A DNA stretch of 64,000 bases, from contig NZ_QHCT01000001.1 of NCBI RefSeq assembly GCF_003545885.1, positions 372,001-436,000 on the forward strand, written 5' to 3'. Position 1 is the stretch's first letter. Every line of letters starts with the position of its first letter. The stretch is from Leptospira stimsonii. Lineage in GTDB: Bacteria > Spirochaetota > Leptospiria > Leptospirales > Leptospiraceae. The translations under genes and the position numbers were made by a program. Below the pieces are notes generated by a model. It was not told the origin of the DNA. It made no database searches and was given only the letters and a program-made list of their open reading frames with translations. Positions 9,880 to 19,104 of the stretch are shown here, piece by piece.

Positions 9880-11403
9880 TCACAATACTCTTCTTGCAAA
9901 GATATACGGAAATCCGGACATACCTCGAGCATCCGTTGTTTTGCCAGTTCGTGGAGTTCCGTTCGTTCCATCCGGTCTCGCATCTCTAACAATTTCCGAC
10001 CCTAATGAACTTCCCGCGAAATCGCCTCCTTGAATATAACTCCTGGAAGTTGTGATATCTTGGCTCATAAAGTCTCCACCAATGGTCGTGTGCCAATGCC
10101 CCTGGAATCGATCTCTCCTTCGTAGACCTCCAATCCATTCGCTGTCAAAATCCATTACAGAAACAAAACCCCGTCCTTGCATTGCAAAATGTCTGACTTG
10201 ATTTGTAAGCGTCGAACCAGGAGAAACATCCGGAAGACGATGTTTATAAAATCTCAGCTTAGCACCGGATAAGGACCCGCTGGAATTTGCCGCCGAACAA
10301 GAAAAACTAATGGTTCTACTCGCTGAAGAAAGTGCGGTAATCGCCAAAGTTGCATTGATTGGAATACCGCCGATTGCCTGCAATAGTGTCCCCGTCATCC
10401 AATTCGTAAAGGATCCGTGAACTTGATTGTCTTCGGCAAGAGCGTTGATCATCTTTTGGCAAGGAGTCGTATTTGCGAACGTTATTGTAAGAACGTTACT
10501 CGCGATCGAATAGCTGATCGCATCAAAGTCCGTTACATTCGTTCCAAGAGGATCGTAACGAAACGGTTTGTTCAGCCAGTAGTTTACAAGATCGGGCATA
10601 CCTCCACTTCCACTCGCATTGATCAACTGATCCGGAGACGCCAGACAAAACGCCGGAAAATCCGCAGACGGTGACCGCAACTCATCCATCCAAAACATTT
10701 CTCCTAAGTATTTGCGTTCCTGTTTAAACGTGACTTCCGAAAAATTCTTTGAATAGAGATAAGCCTGATTGATCCCTTTTACTAACTTCAGTGGATTGTT
10801 AGCGTCCGGATTGATTCCGACAATAAGATCTGCGTGAAGATCAGTCACCAAACCGGTCTTAACCGAACTAGCCTGCTTTTCTTCCGTAATCTGCGCGTCC
10901 TTAATATTACTGGTCGAAATTCCTCTCCAAATTCTGAGATCCGTTCCTAACGTTACCAACCCGGAAATATTCGTTGAAAGGGATCGAAGCGGTACGTCGC
11001 CGACCGCGAGCGCGCCTTGTCTTGCTAAGATTTCAAAAGAATTGTCTCGCCAAACAATCGGTCCATCGCTTGGAAGATTGGAAGGACTATCGAATTCTGT
11101 TTCCTGAAACTTATGTCGAACAACGATCGTTGAACTCATGTTATTCGGAACTGGAATTCCGACCATCGGACTGACTTCGATTCTTTTTCCATTGATATCG
11201 TAGGCGACTAATGTATCAATCAGATCTACCTGATTGTCACCGGAGCCAACGACGATCGTACCACCTTTCTGAATTCCGTAACCCAGAAGATCTTGATCTC
11301 GATTGATTATCTCTTGCGATTTTGATTCTTGCTCTTTCTTCCAATCTTCCGGGAACACTCTTTTTCCAACGGTTGGAAATTCAATTCCTGATAGTTTATC
11401 CAT
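9880..11403 (-). CDS. tail fibre/receptor-binding protein, copy 1
   Basis: A 507-residue protein starting MDKLSGIEFPTVGKRVFPEDW, with GAAGGAGAA a few bases before the ATG. Its coding start overlaps the stop of the upstream 240-residue gene by 8 bases. The C-terminal knob begins with GHWHT, a His-x-His pattern used for metal binding in several phage fibre tips, and ends in 'TPRTGKTTDARGMSGFPYIFARRVL', similar to collar/fibre-tip endings. The function is inferred from its place after the gpI-like gene and from the paralogue with an exchanged tip. It probably trimerises and binds a surface glycan. Confidence 0.72.
   Translation of the reverse strand: MDKLSGIEFPTVGKRVFPEDWKKEQESKSQEIINRDQDLLGYGIQKGGTIVVGSGDNQVDLIDTLVAYDINGKRIEVSPMVGIPVPNNMSSTIVVRHKFQETEFDSPSNLPSDGPIVWRDNSFEILARQGALAVGDVPLRSLSTNISGLVTLGTDLRIWRGISTSNIKDAQITEEKQASSVKTGLVTDLHADLIVGINPDANNPLKLVKGINQAYLYSKNFSEVTFKQERKYLGEMFWMDELRSPSADFPAFCLASPDQLINASGSGGMPDLVNYWLNKPFRYDPLGTNVTDFDAISYSIASNVLTITFANTTPCQKMINALAEDNQVHGSFTNWMTGTLLQAIGGIPINATLAITALSSASRTISFSCSAANSSGSLSGAKLRFYKHRLPDVSPGSTLTNQVRHFAMQGRGFVSVMDFDSEWIGGLRRRDRFQGHWHTTIGGDFMSQDITTSRSYIQGGDFAGSSLGSEIVRDARPDGTNGTPRTGKTTDARGMSGFPYIFARRVL
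10384..10733. repeat. direct repeat within fibre genes, copy 1
   Basis: Partner of the repeat at about 8735..9090; by eye the two copies differ at only a few percent of positions. The repeat lies wholly inside the two paralogous fibre genes, in the same orientation about 1.65 kb apart, so recombination between copies could delete or swap a fibre tip. Confidence 0.85.
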
Positions 11404-12118
11404 ATATTTCTCCTTCAAACTCCGGAAACTCAATCGCTAACGATTCAAGTTCTTGAAACAAAACGGAGACGTTCGTCTTCGTATTATTCTCTATTTGCCT
11501 TATCCATTCTCTTTTCAGTCTTTTACAAATTCCTATATAGGTTTCAAAAGAACGGGATTTGATAAGAATTCTATCTGCAAGTTCCGTAATATCGTCGTCC
11601 TCCAGACTCGCGGATTCATTTACGAGTGACGTAAGAATCAACTTGAGACTTTCTCTTTCTTCTGAACTTGAATCTTTCCAAACTTTTGACTGCGACAAAA
11701 GAATCGGCCAGGAAAGCGGTTCCGTTTTTGGAAATAGGCAAAGAATCTTTTCCATGGCCTCGTCAAATTTTGAGTTGATCGAACGTATTTTTTTTTCTTT
11801 ATATTCGGATATGGTGAGTTGACCACATTGAAGAAGTTCTAGCACCGTTTTCGGAACCAATTGATTCCCTTCAACTTTTTGATCTTCAGGAACTGCAATC
11901 AATCCCCGGTCCGCTTTTTCGGAAAGGGTAAACGGTTTCAATTCTCCCGATTCAAATTTAAAACCTTCGGGAGGAAACGAAGGTCCTTGATAGATCTTTT
12001 TCTTTTCCATTCCGTTCTCATCGCGATTGAACAATTCGACTTCTAATTGGACCGCGTGTAGACTGGAAGCTGGAAACTCTTCCAACGAATCCGAAGAATA
12101 AACGAATATCTTTTCCAT
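11396..12118 (-). CDS. unknown fibre-region protein (possible fibre assembly protein)
   Basis: A 240-residue protein with no certain family. The N-terminal 110 residues are mixed and the middle ('LLQCGQLTISEYKEKKIRSI') and C-terminus look helical and charged. The layout loosely resembles tail-fibre assembly proteins with an N-terminal tag domain and a helical DUF4376-type domain, but this is inference. It has a strong ribosome site (AAAGGAGCAATC before ATG) and follows a regulatory-looking element shared with the sheath gene. Its stop overlaps the first fibre start. Confidence 0.65.
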   Translation of the reverse strand: MEKIFVYSSDSLEEFPASSLHAVQLEVELFNRDENGMEKKKIYQGPSFPPEGFKFESGELKPFTLSEKADRGLIAVPEDQKVEGNQLVPKTVLELLQCGQLTISEYKEKKIRSINSKFDEAMEKILCLFPKTEPLSWPILLSQSKVWKDSSSEERESLKLILTSLVNESASLEDDDITELADRILIKSRSFETYIGICKRLKREWIRQIENNTKTNVSVLFQELESLAIEFPEFEGEIYG

Positions 12119-12121
12119 GAT

Positions 12122-12180
12122 TGCTCCTTTTTCGGAGCGTTTGAGTAGTAACGGCGGGATCCGCTTTGTATATTTAATAA
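12122..12180 (-). promoter_or_regulatory. intergenic element B, shared with the region upstream of the sheath gene
   Basis: Read on the minus strand it has ATATACAAAG, then GCGGATCCCGCC (an inverted repeat), then TACTCA and the ribosome site of the 240-residue gene. The same order of blocks occurs at 21715..21780. A TATACA-like hexamer fits a -10 box, so a second late promoter inside the tail operon is possible; a processing site is an alternative. Confidence 0.45.
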
Positions 12181-12839
12181 ATTGAATATTCTCTTATTTT
12201 AACGGCTCGTCTTGAATGAAGTTGATTCGTGAGAGTTCCGCCCATAACGAATGGTTCGAAAGCTCCTTGCTCTTCCCAAAGTTCACAAACGTTACCTCCT
12301 ATATTTACGTTCTCCATAGATGTAACCAACGCGTTTCGGTCAAAAGAAGAAGATGGTTTCGGAAAGGAAAATCTATATCGAAAGAGCAGATATTTTCTCG
12401 ACATCATGGTTCCATCCAATGTATCTCCGATAACGAAACAATTCTTCGCATCATCACTCTCATACAGTTTCGAATACTGAATGTCGTTCGCATCCAATTG
12501 TGTTAAATATTGAATCACTTGTTTTTTGGAGGAAACGGAAGCAATCGATAACTTAAAAGTCTTTGCGAGTAAAAGTCTATTTCTATAGGAATCGTCCGTT
12601 TCACCCGGAAGTTTAGCGATCTTATACCTCGCTCCCCAAAGAATCAGTCCGAAGCCGTCACTCGTTTCCAACCACATTTGCCTATAAAGCCAGCTAAGTC
12701 TTACGGCTCTTTCGTCCAAAATGGAAAGTAAGGATTTTAGAATTTTAAACCAAAGGCTTGAAGTTCCCAACTTCCGAACCAAGCTTCTCTGATTCTTCCA
12801 TACAAAAGAATCAAAATTGAAATTGAATCGATCAGGCAT
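12174..12839 (-). CDS. phage tail protein I / Mu gp48-like baseplate protein
   Basis: A 221-residue protein directly after the gpJ-like gene, overlapping it by 8 bases. The middle has 'WGARYKIAKLPGETDDSYRNRLL', which resembles the 'LG...G..RP.GETDE.YR.RL' block of tail protein I/gp48 proteins. These sit at the edge of the baseplate wedge and connect it to fibres. Position and motif agree; sequence identity to known examples cannot be measured here. Confidence 0.72.
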   Translation of the reverse strand: MPDRFNFNFDSFVWKNQRSLVRKLGTSSLWFKILKSLLSILDERAVRLSWLYRQMWLETSDGFGLILWGARYKIAKLPGETDDSYRNRLLLAKTFKLSIASVSSKKQVIQYLTQLDANDIQYSKLYESDDAKNCFVIGDTLDGTMMSRKYLLFRYRFSFPKPSSSFDRNALVTSMENVNIGGNVCELWEEQGAFEPFVMGGTLTNQLHSRRAVKIREYSIY

Positions 12840-13962
12840 AAACGGCTCCTAAAACTTGAAAGCTTGATCCAGCGCTCGCTAATGAACCCACCGGGACATC
12901 CACATTGCCGAGCGGATTAAATTCCACATCGATGCAGTTAGGTAATGTTTGATACAAAGCTCTTAGTTGCGAGTCGATGAAGTCTTGGCCTTCCGATAAA
13001 GAGAGAAAATATTCCTCTCTAATCTGATCCAATACGGATTGACTTGGAATCGTATCCGAAGAGGAAAATTTTACGGTCACCGTTTTATTGATCACAACTT
13101 CGTTTATATTCTCTACCAATACGTGAGCAACTCCTCCCGGATCGTTTTCCTCCGCATTAAAATGATTCTTTAATTGATTCAATTGAGAATCGGATAGAGG
13201 TCCGACGGAGCCTTGAAGAAGAATTTTTACTTCACCGTCAGTGTTTAAAACCTTTGCACTCTTAAAGATTGCTCTTTTGATAAATGGAAAACTTTCCGCT
13301 TCTGAAATATACCAAGCAGAAGTCCATTTGGAAGAAACTCCCTCGGCGTTCATTAATCTGGAACGGACGGAAGTTCTAGTTTCTCTCAGTTGTCCTTGTT
13401 GAACCTGTGTTACTTCAAAGTTTGCAACGTAGTCAATTCCATCCGGAGGATTTTCAATTAACGTGATCGATGAAGGAACCACGTTGCCGATGGGACCATC
13501 TAACGCGCATTGCACGAGGGCTTCGATCGTATATTTCCCTTGTGCATCGGAAGCGACTCCTGCAGGAAGAATCAGGGATTCTTGCAAAAAAAAACGAATC
13601 CTTTGATCCTCCGGACCTGAAGTTGTAACAACCAAAGCTTGCGGAATCTCACGGTCGATCATCGGTTGAACCGAGGAGCCGATTCTTACTTTAAGGATAG
13701 CTGGCAAAGCGGGCTTCCATTGCATTCCTCTTCGAATCAAGTGTTCGTGAAGCGAGTCGTCTTCGGCGGTATGGGGATGGATCGCTTTCTGGATCGAAAT
13801 CAGTTCCGAATCGATAAAAAGAAATACCGCGTTAGAAAGTGCACGGATCAAAGAAAACGTTTTCGAAGTCGGGCTAAAGGTATGATTCTTAAATACGCCC
13901 GAACTCTTGACGGCTTGTAAATGATCGTTTAAAACTTGTTCTTTTGTTGTGTTTAAATTCAC
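12832..13962 (-). CDS. baseplate protein J-like (gpJ / Mu gp47)
   Basis: A 376-residue protein with the gpJ pattern: an N-terminal helical part with 'AEDDSLHEHLIRRGMQWKPA', a middle region with 'GPIGNVVPSSITLIENPPDGIDYVANFE', 'ETRTSVRSRLM' and a C-terminal 'QLRALYQTLPNCIDVEF'. gpJ forms the main arm of the baseplate wedge in contractile tails. The start is GTG with GGAGATTTTCA before it. It sits between gp25-like and gpI-like genes, as in P2 and Mu. Confidence 0.85.
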   Translation of the reverse strand: MNLNTTKEQVLNDHLQAVKSSGVFKNHTFSPTSKTFSLIRALSNAVFLFIDSELISIQKAIHPHTAEDDSLHEHLIRRGMQWKPALPAILKVRIGSSVQPMIDREIPQALVVTTSGPEDQRIRFFLQESLILPAGVASDAQGKYTIEALVQCALDGPIGNVVPSSITLIENPPDGIDYVANFEVTQVQQGQLRETRTSVRSRLMNAEGVSSKWTSAWYISEAESFPFIKRAIFKSAKVLNTDGEVKILLQGSVGPLSDSQLNQLKNHFNAEENDPGGVAHVLVENINEVVINKTVTVKFSSSDTIPSQSVLDQIREEYFLSLSEGQDFIDSQLRALYQTLPNCIDVEFNPLGNVDVPVGSLASAGSSFQVLGAVYA

Positions 13963-14045
13963 TGAAAATCTCCTGAAAAGAAAACAAAAATTCGGTTCAT
14001 AATTAGGAACGAATTATAATATTATAAATTTAGAATTCGAATTTT

Positions 14046-14411
14046 CTAGGAACCCATAACGAATCCCTTTAACACCTCTCCGGTCCTGAGTCGAAAGTTT
14101 ACCAAAATCCTGTTTTCAAAATTTAAACTTACTTCTATCGATTGTGAATCGATAGCCGGATGGAATCTGAGAATCCTCTCTGCATCTCGAATTCTTCCGG
14201 CTTGATCAGAATACTCCGTCGAATTCGCCGCGGCCCTTTGTCTGCTATAAATTTCCGGATAATCAAGGTCGTCGGCAACGGTCATTTCGAACATTTCTCG
14301 TATTTCGGAAAGAACGATTCGGATCGAATTAGAATCAGTCATTAAATCGTCGTTAGCCGAATCCAATACCAGATCACCGAATTTTAAAGGATCGTTGGTC
14401 AAGTCTATCAT
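14046..14411 (-). CDS. baseplate wedge protein, gpW/gp25-like (Mu gp46-like)
   Basis: A 121-residue protein beginning 'IDLTNDPLKFGDLVLDSANDDLMTDSNSIRIVLSEI', the typical opening of gp46-type proteins in which a short N-terminal strand is followed by a helix that reads 'I...L......'. A later 'ERILRFHPAIDSQSIEV' matches the family strand. These proteins initiate wedge assembly and contact the first sheath ring. The gene overlaps the spike gene's stop by one base. Confidence 0.78.
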   Translation of the reverse strand: MIDLTNDPLKFGDLVLDSANDDLMTDSNSIRIVLSEIREMFEMTVADDLDYPEIYSRQRAAANSTEYSDQAGRIRDAERILRFHPAIDSQSIEVSLNFENRILVNFRLRTGEVLKGFVMGS

Positions 14412-14983
14412 TAGGTTCCTGCCTTCGGTTTGCTCGATACAGCTGGGCCGATCGGAGTATCAGTGTAATCCGTTAAGTGGGAGGAGAGTCCGATGGATTC
14501 GGAGGAGTTCGCTTTCGCAGTGATTTCTTTTTCTGCTTCTACTTTACCTTTTGTTTTAAAATCACCGTCCTGTTCGATGTCGCCTTTTATTTTGAGTTTT
14601 TTAGAACCTAAATCGAAGGACAAAGAATCGTCATTTAAAGTGATCTTAACAGAATTCTTAAAGTTTATATACACTTTGTTTTCTTGCAATTCCAGTTCAA
14701 CTTGATCAGCAATCTTTGTTTTTAAAGAATCGATCTTTTCAAAAGCGAAGGCAGTATAACGCTTATCAAGATTATCGCGAGCGACAAGAAGACATTTTGT
14801 TCCAACTCGTGGAATAACAGGTTCCGTCCAAGTAACGTTGTAGATATAATCGCCACCCGACTTAATCGTCAAAATCTTATCACTTTCGTTGATCGAGTCT
14901 ACGATTCCAGACTTCGGAAAGTACATTGGAAAACCGATTTTCCAAGCCTGAATGATCGCCTGTATAAAAGTTTTATCTGCCAT
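14411..14983 (-). CDS. baseplate spike protein, gpV / Mu gp45-like
   Basis: A 190-residue protein with an N-terminal OB-like domain ('GFPMYFPKSGIVDSINESDKILTIKSG', 'EPVIPRVGTKCLLVA') and a C-terminal stretch of short beta strands ('VYINFKNSVKITLNDDSLSFDLGSKKLKIKGDIEQDGDFKTKGKVEAEKEI') that fits a beta-helical needle. The final residues (SKPKAGT) lack a His-x-His iron-binding tip, so tip chemistry differs from P2 gpV. It is placed after the hub gene as expected. Confidence 0.78.
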   Translation of the reverse strand: MADKTFIQAIIQAWKIGFPMYFPKSGIVDSINESDKILTIKSGGDYIYNVTWTEPVIPRVGTKCLLVARDNLDKRYTAFAFEKIDSLKTKIADQVELELQENKVYINFKNSVKITLNDDSLSFDLGSKKLKIKGDIEQDGDFKTKGKVEAEKEITAKANSSESIGLSSHLTDYTDTPIGPAVSSKPKAGT

Positions 14984-14992
14984 CTTAGTTCC

Positions 14993-16015
14993 TTATTTTT
15001 TACGTTTCGATTTCGACGAACTTGTCTTTGGCGGTTCGTGATAGAAGCCGGGATAAATTTCTTGTCTATATCCTCCGGTACTAAATTTCTTAACGACCTT
15101 ATTCACAAAAGTTTTGGCGGTCCTGGAAGAATCTTCCAGATCTTGAATATCGATGATTTGCGAATGTGTGACTGAAGGGAAACCGAACGTTATAAATTTT
15201 CCCTCAAAGCCGGAACCGCACCTTTCCTCATAAATCTCCTTTGCTCTTTGAGTCGCTTCCTGAGAATTTAAGCCGTCGATCTCAAAATATTTTGCCTCAC
15301 CGCTTCCATACGTTCCTTTATATGTTTGTCCCGTCCTTGGATTCTCTCCACGAACAACGATTTGAAACGGTTTACTTTCCTTTGGAATAAGATCATCTTC
15401 GATGATATTCGATCCGAATCGGAAGATCGGAAATTTTTCGGAAGATTTGGTTCCCGTTTTCGTTTTCGATTGAATCGATAAGTTCGGATGGACATTCGCT
15501 TTTTGGACAATCAGCTTCCAATCGTGGAAAAAAATATCCACACCTTCATTTTTCTTAAGTAACGAAAGCGCGTAACGAGCGGATTTTTTCGCGCACGTTA
15601 TATCTACAATTTTTCTGATACTTGGATCCCGCACAACGATCGAAATATCCGATTGAATTTGGGGATGAATGCAGTCTCGAAGAAATGTCATCAAAGGTTT
15701 TTGATGATAATCTCGATCCATGATCTTTCTTTGGCAGAAAAAAAACGGATCCACGCATTTTAATTCAAGAGGGACTTTGGGGCTTATCTCAAGAATATAT
15801 CCGCTAAACTCGGGAATAAGTCCGTATTTCGAATAGCCGGCTTTCCAAGTAACTTTTGCGAATTTCCGAATCGAATCTTTTTTTAGATTTTTATACTTTG
15901 GAAGTTTTACCGTAAGAGTGTCCGTAGGAATTTCTCTCGATGACTCGAGAGTGACCTCGGTTATCGCCGGAAATTTCGTATTCGAAATTTCTAATTCTTG
16001 CATCAAGATAAACAT
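14993..16015 (-). CDS. baseplate hub protein, gpD (late control D) / Mu gp44-like
   Basis: A 340-residue protein with the hub-like beta-barrel pattern: an N-terminal 'VTLESSREIPTDTLTVKLPKY', 'SGYILEISPKVPLELKCVDPFFF', then 'RDCIHPQIQ' and a C-terminal 'SQIIDIQDLEDSSRTAKTFVNKVVKKFSTGGYRQEIYPG', where the final strand motif is typical of gpD. In P2-type phages the hub trimer links tube and spike. The start overlaps the previous stop; an ATG four residues downstream is an alternative start. Confidence 0.82.
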   Translation of the reverse strand: MFILMQELEISNTKFPAITEVTLESSREIPTDTLTVKLPKYKNLKKDSIRKFAKVTWKAGYSKYGLIPEFSGYILEISPKVPLELKCVDPFFFCQRKIMDRDYHQKPLMTFLRDCIHPQIQSDISIVVRDPSIRKIVDITCAKKSARYALSLLKKNEGVDIFFHDWKLIVQKANVHPNLSIQSKTKTGTKSSEKFPIFRFGSNIIEDDLIPKESKPFQIVVRGENPRTGQTYKGTYGSGEAKYFEIDGLNSQEATQRAKEIYEERCGSGFEGKFITFGFPSVTHSQIIDIQDLEDSSRTAKTFVNKVVKKFSTGGYRQEIYPGFYHEPPKTSSSKSKRKK

Positions 16016-16386
16016 CAGAAAGAATTCCTTCTGGCCGCGTTTTGAAGCTCCGCGCTCGAAACAAGCGCTCCGACAAAAAAATCAGAACCGATATTCTCAT
16101 ACGGCTGGATGTTTTCGTTATCCTCTCGAATTTTTCCTGAAAAATGTTCCGTTCCATAATACAGAAGACTAATGGACTCGTAAGTATCTCCTACTTGAAT
16201 CGTGTGAAAAACGTCCTCCGTGAAAGGATCGGGAATTTCGATTCTAATTCCAGGGATTAGAGTTTTCCAATTTTCGATTTGAGAATTGTGATCCAGAATC
16301 AGTTTCCACAATTCCCACTTTCCGTAAAATTTAGCGGATAACCTTTGTAAGGTGTCTGTATTTTTAAGAACGTAAAACTGACTCAT
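16015..16386 (-). CDS. LysM-like tail protein (gpX-type)
   Basis: A 123-residue protein with two LysM-like units: 'YVLKNTDTLQRLSAKFYG' near the N-terminus and 'HTIQVGDTYESISLLYYGTEHF' in the second half. P2 gpX and T4 gp53-like baseplate proteins use LysM folds in the hub rather than for peptidoglycan degradation. Adjacent to the gpD-like hub gene, as P2 X lies near its baseplate genes. One-base overlap with the hub gene and a 4-base overlap with the upstream gene support coupled translation. Confidence 0.75.
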   Translation of the reverse strand: MSQFYVLKNTDTLQRLSAKFYGKWELWKLILDHNSQIENWKTLIPGIRIEIPDPFTEDVFHTIQVGDTYESISLLYYGTEHFSGKIREDNENIQPYENIGSDFFVGALVSSAELQNAARRNSF

Positions 16387-16928
16387 AAGGTAGACTCCAC
16401 GTTTTGATTCTTCGAATCCAAAGAAGCAAGGTCCAAATCGTATTCTTCGTCCGATAGAAAGGTAATATTCACTTCCTGACTGAATTGAATCGGTCCGTCG
16501 GGCAGACTGAAAGTTTCACAAACTACATTCTTAATTCCTAATGCGTTTAACATCGAATGGTTCAAATATAGAGTTTCATTGCTCTCCCACAGTTTTTTTA
16601 ATTCCCGAATCTTCTGTATCATCGTTTTAACCAAAGGATTCGAAGGAGCCGCCAATAGTCCGGCCCCGTACACCGCGGCGAGAATCGTGAAGTCAACGGT
16701 AATTCTCCAGTCACCGTAGCCGGTGAGCTCTTTTACGGTTCCCTTTCCTCCAGGTATCGAGGTTAATTCGATCTTTTTGTCCTGGCTAACTTTGATTTTC
16801 GTTGCGGACGGAAACTCATATTCACTGAGAGAATCGGCTCCGATAATCAATCGATCCGTATCTCCGGTAATAATTTCAGGAGGAATGTATCCTGCGGGTA
16901 AAGCCGGTGGTGTAATTCCTCCGATCAT
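16383..16928 (-). CDS. tail/baseplate protein between tape measure and LysM protein
   Basis: A 181-residue protein with a Pro-rich start and a globular region ('KIELTSIPGGKGTVKELTGYGDWRITVDFTI'). Uncharacterised proteins of this size between tape measure and LysM genes occur in other contractile tail loci (the DUF6046-type group comes to mind, unverified). By position it could connect tube and hub. It overlaps both neighbours by 4 bases. Confidence 0.6.
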   Translation of the reverse strand: MIGGITPPALPAGYIPPEIITGDTDRLIIGADSLSEYEFPSATKIKVSQDKKIELTSIPGGKGTVKELTGYGDWRITVDFTILAAVYGAGLLAAPSNPLVKTMIQKIRELKKLWESNETLYLNHSMLNALGIKNVVCETFSLPDGPIQFSQEVNITFLSDEEYDLDLASLDSKNQNVESTL

Positions 16929-19084
16929 GCTAACTCCATCTCCTCGTAACGATCCAATTCTGCAAAAAGAGCTTCGGTAAGAATTTCTCCAATCTTCTTT
17001 CTATTCGTATTTCTATCACCTAGAACCAATTGACCGACGATCGATCCGATATTTATATTATTTCCTGCTTTCGAATTCCCGGAGATAATTTCCGATGTTT
17101 CACGATTTTCCAATGTTCGCTTAACAATTCCTTTTGAATCGGGGGTAAGAGCTTCGTTAAATCTTTGTAATACGGGATTCATTTTCCGCGTTTCGGATTC
17201 GATACCATGGGCTACGGTGGTTACAAATGCACGACCATAACCTGATGTCTTTGCGAGAGGACCTTCTTTTGCATCCGAATGATTCGAGATTGTATCTAAA
17301 CTTTTCGTGTACAAATTCTTTCCTGCATTTTTTAAAGTTGCGATGCCGGATAAAACTCCGCCTGACACCGTTTTTGCGAATGATAGACCGGATTCTTTCG
17401 CCATTCCTAAACCATTTTGAAATCCGCTCATCACTTGATTGACGGTAATCGGAATTGTATTCTTTTCATTCTTCATTCCGAGCGAAAACGTATCGACAAA
17501 GGATCGCCCTGAACCAGTAAGATTAGAAAGTGGACCTTCCAGGGCGTTTGAATGCGGTAGAAAACGAGCGATCGCGTCCATAACGGAACCGACAGTCGAT
17601 TTCAGATCCGCAACCGAATCCATGATTCCGTCCGAAAACGCGGTAAATAAACTTTTACCCGATTCCTTCATTCGATTACGAACGTTTCCGATCACGTTAC
17701 TCAGTGCTTGCCAAACCAAACTTCCGATTCCATAGATTGGATTTATCATCGATAGAATAAGAATTTCCTTCACTCCAGTCGGAAGGGCGTTGAAAGCGCC
17801 TAAGATTTTATCTACGATGCTTCCGAAAAAATCCGTGATGAAATTCCAACCCGATTGAATAGAAGAAGGGATGGAAATAAACCACTGAATATGCGGTTTA
17901 ATCGGAGCAAAGGCAGTCGCAATTTTTTCGCCAATTGATGAAAATAAGTTTTTGATATTGTCCCAATTCTCATAAATCAATAGCGGAATACCGATGATCG
18001 GAGCAAACCAAACGATCAGCAATTTTGCAAATCCTGAAAGATTACTCCAAGTATCGACGATCCAATTCCAAGCTGAAATTGCGGCTCCTTTCAGTTCATC
18101 CCAATAGGTGATTACGAGAGCAATCGCCGCTACGATTCCGACTATCGCCAAGCCGATCGGATTGGATAAAGCGGCAACTTTCAAAGCCGCAAAAAGGCCC
18201 AAGGCGACCGATTTTAAAACTAACAAAGCTCCAGCACCTATCAGAACAGAGCCGCCTAACATAGAAAATGTGCCCGCAAACTCTGCGACTTTAGGATTTT
18301 CTGAAAGAAACAAATTCAACTTACCGATTCCATCAGCCAAAGATTTGAAAATTTCTTTAAGGACAGATCCGATAAATCCGAATTTTACTAAGCCAGACCC
18401 TTCGATACCCTTACCTAATAGAATTTTGAAATTGTTCCATGCGTTCGAAACTCGATTGATTTGGGAAGGAAGCGTATCCAACTTAGAGGATGCTATACCC
18501 ACGTAGTTGAGCTTGCTAAAGTCTAATTCATTGATGTCCCCGTTAAAATTCTTGAGCTGTTTACTTGAAGCAATCAACTGTTCCGTTAATTCGGAGAAGT
18601 GTCCTCCGGATGCGAGAGTCGCTGTCGCTATTTTTTCGGTTAACGTTTTTAGATCGGAAGCATTCAGATTTTTGAATGATGTTTTTATTTTATTCATTCC
18701 AGATAACATTTCTTCCACCGGGATACCCGTTTTCGTAGAAAGTTGAAACGCAGTGGAAGAAAGGTTTCCTACTTCCTCAACGGAAAGTCCGAGCTTTTTA
18801 AGACTCCCTTCAAATTTTGAGGATTCGATTCTTGCATCGTATAATTCTTTGCTAGTTTTTAGAATGGAAACTCCTAAGTCTACGAGGGAGAATGCATCCT
18901 TCATTTTTAAAAAGGCAGAATCCAATTCTACTACCGAATTTTTAAATTCATTCGCATATTTTTTGTTTTCACCGATCAATGCCTTCATGGTATCCCATTG
19001 TTTATTGATCCGACTGATCTTATCGGAGGCGAGATCGTTGATTGTAAATATTAAATTTAGTTTATTAGTATCCGTTTCCGCCAC
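16925..19084 (-). CDS. tail tape measure protein
   Basis: A 719-residue protein, the longest in the tail operon. It has an N-terminal coiled-coil part, an Ala/Ser-rich helical region, hydrophobic segments around 270-380 ('IGAGALLVLKSVALGLFAALKVAAL', cited in part) and C-terminal repeats of the form 'HS.A.EGPL....G.GR.F..T...G'. The C-terminal motif is a recognised feature of tape measure proteins. By the usual 0.15 nm per residue, the tail would be about 105-110 nm long. The start is GTG behind CGGAGGCGGG. It follows the frameshifting chaperone gene, as in most tailed phages. Confidence 0.88.
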   Translation of the reverse strand: MAETDTNKLNLIFTINDLASDKISRINKQWDTMKALIGENKKYANEFKNSVVELDSAFLKMKDAFSLVDLGVSILKTSKELYDARIESSKFEGSLKKLGLSVEEVGNLSSTAFQLSTKTGIPVEEMLSGMNKIKTSFKNLNASDLKTLTEKIATATLASGGHFSELTEQLIASSKQLKNFNGDINELDFSKLNYVGIASSKLDTLPSQINRVSNAWNNFKILLGKGIEGSGLVKFGFIGSVLKEIFKSLADGIGKLNLFLSENPKVAEFAGTFSMLGGSVLIGAGALLVLKSVALGLFAALKVAALSNPIGLAIVGIVAAIALVITYWDELKGAAISAWNWIVDTWSNLSGFAKLLIVWFAPIIGIPLLIYENWDNIKNLFSSIGEKIATAFAPIKPHIQWFISIPSSIQSGWNFITDFFGSIVDKILGAFNALPTGVKEILILSMINPIYGIGSLVWQALSNVIGNVRNRMKESGKSLFTAFSDGIMDSVADLKSTVGSVMDAIARFLPHSNALEGPLSNLTGSGRSFVDTFSLGMKNEKNTIPITVNQVMSGFQNGLGMAKESGLSFAKTVSGGVLSGIATLKNAGKNLYTKSLDTISNHSDAKEGPLAKTSGYGRAFVTTVAHGIESETRKMNPVLQRFNEALTPDSKGIVKRTLENRETSEIISGNSKAGNNINIGSIVGQLVLGDRNTNRKKIGEILTEALFAELDRYEEMELA

Positions 19085-19104
19085 ATCCCGCCTCCGATAA
19101 ATTT

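Noticed and set aside
8252..11403. Full diversity-generating retroelement
   Set aside because: No reverse transcriptase or template repeat in the window; the varying tip alone is not enough.
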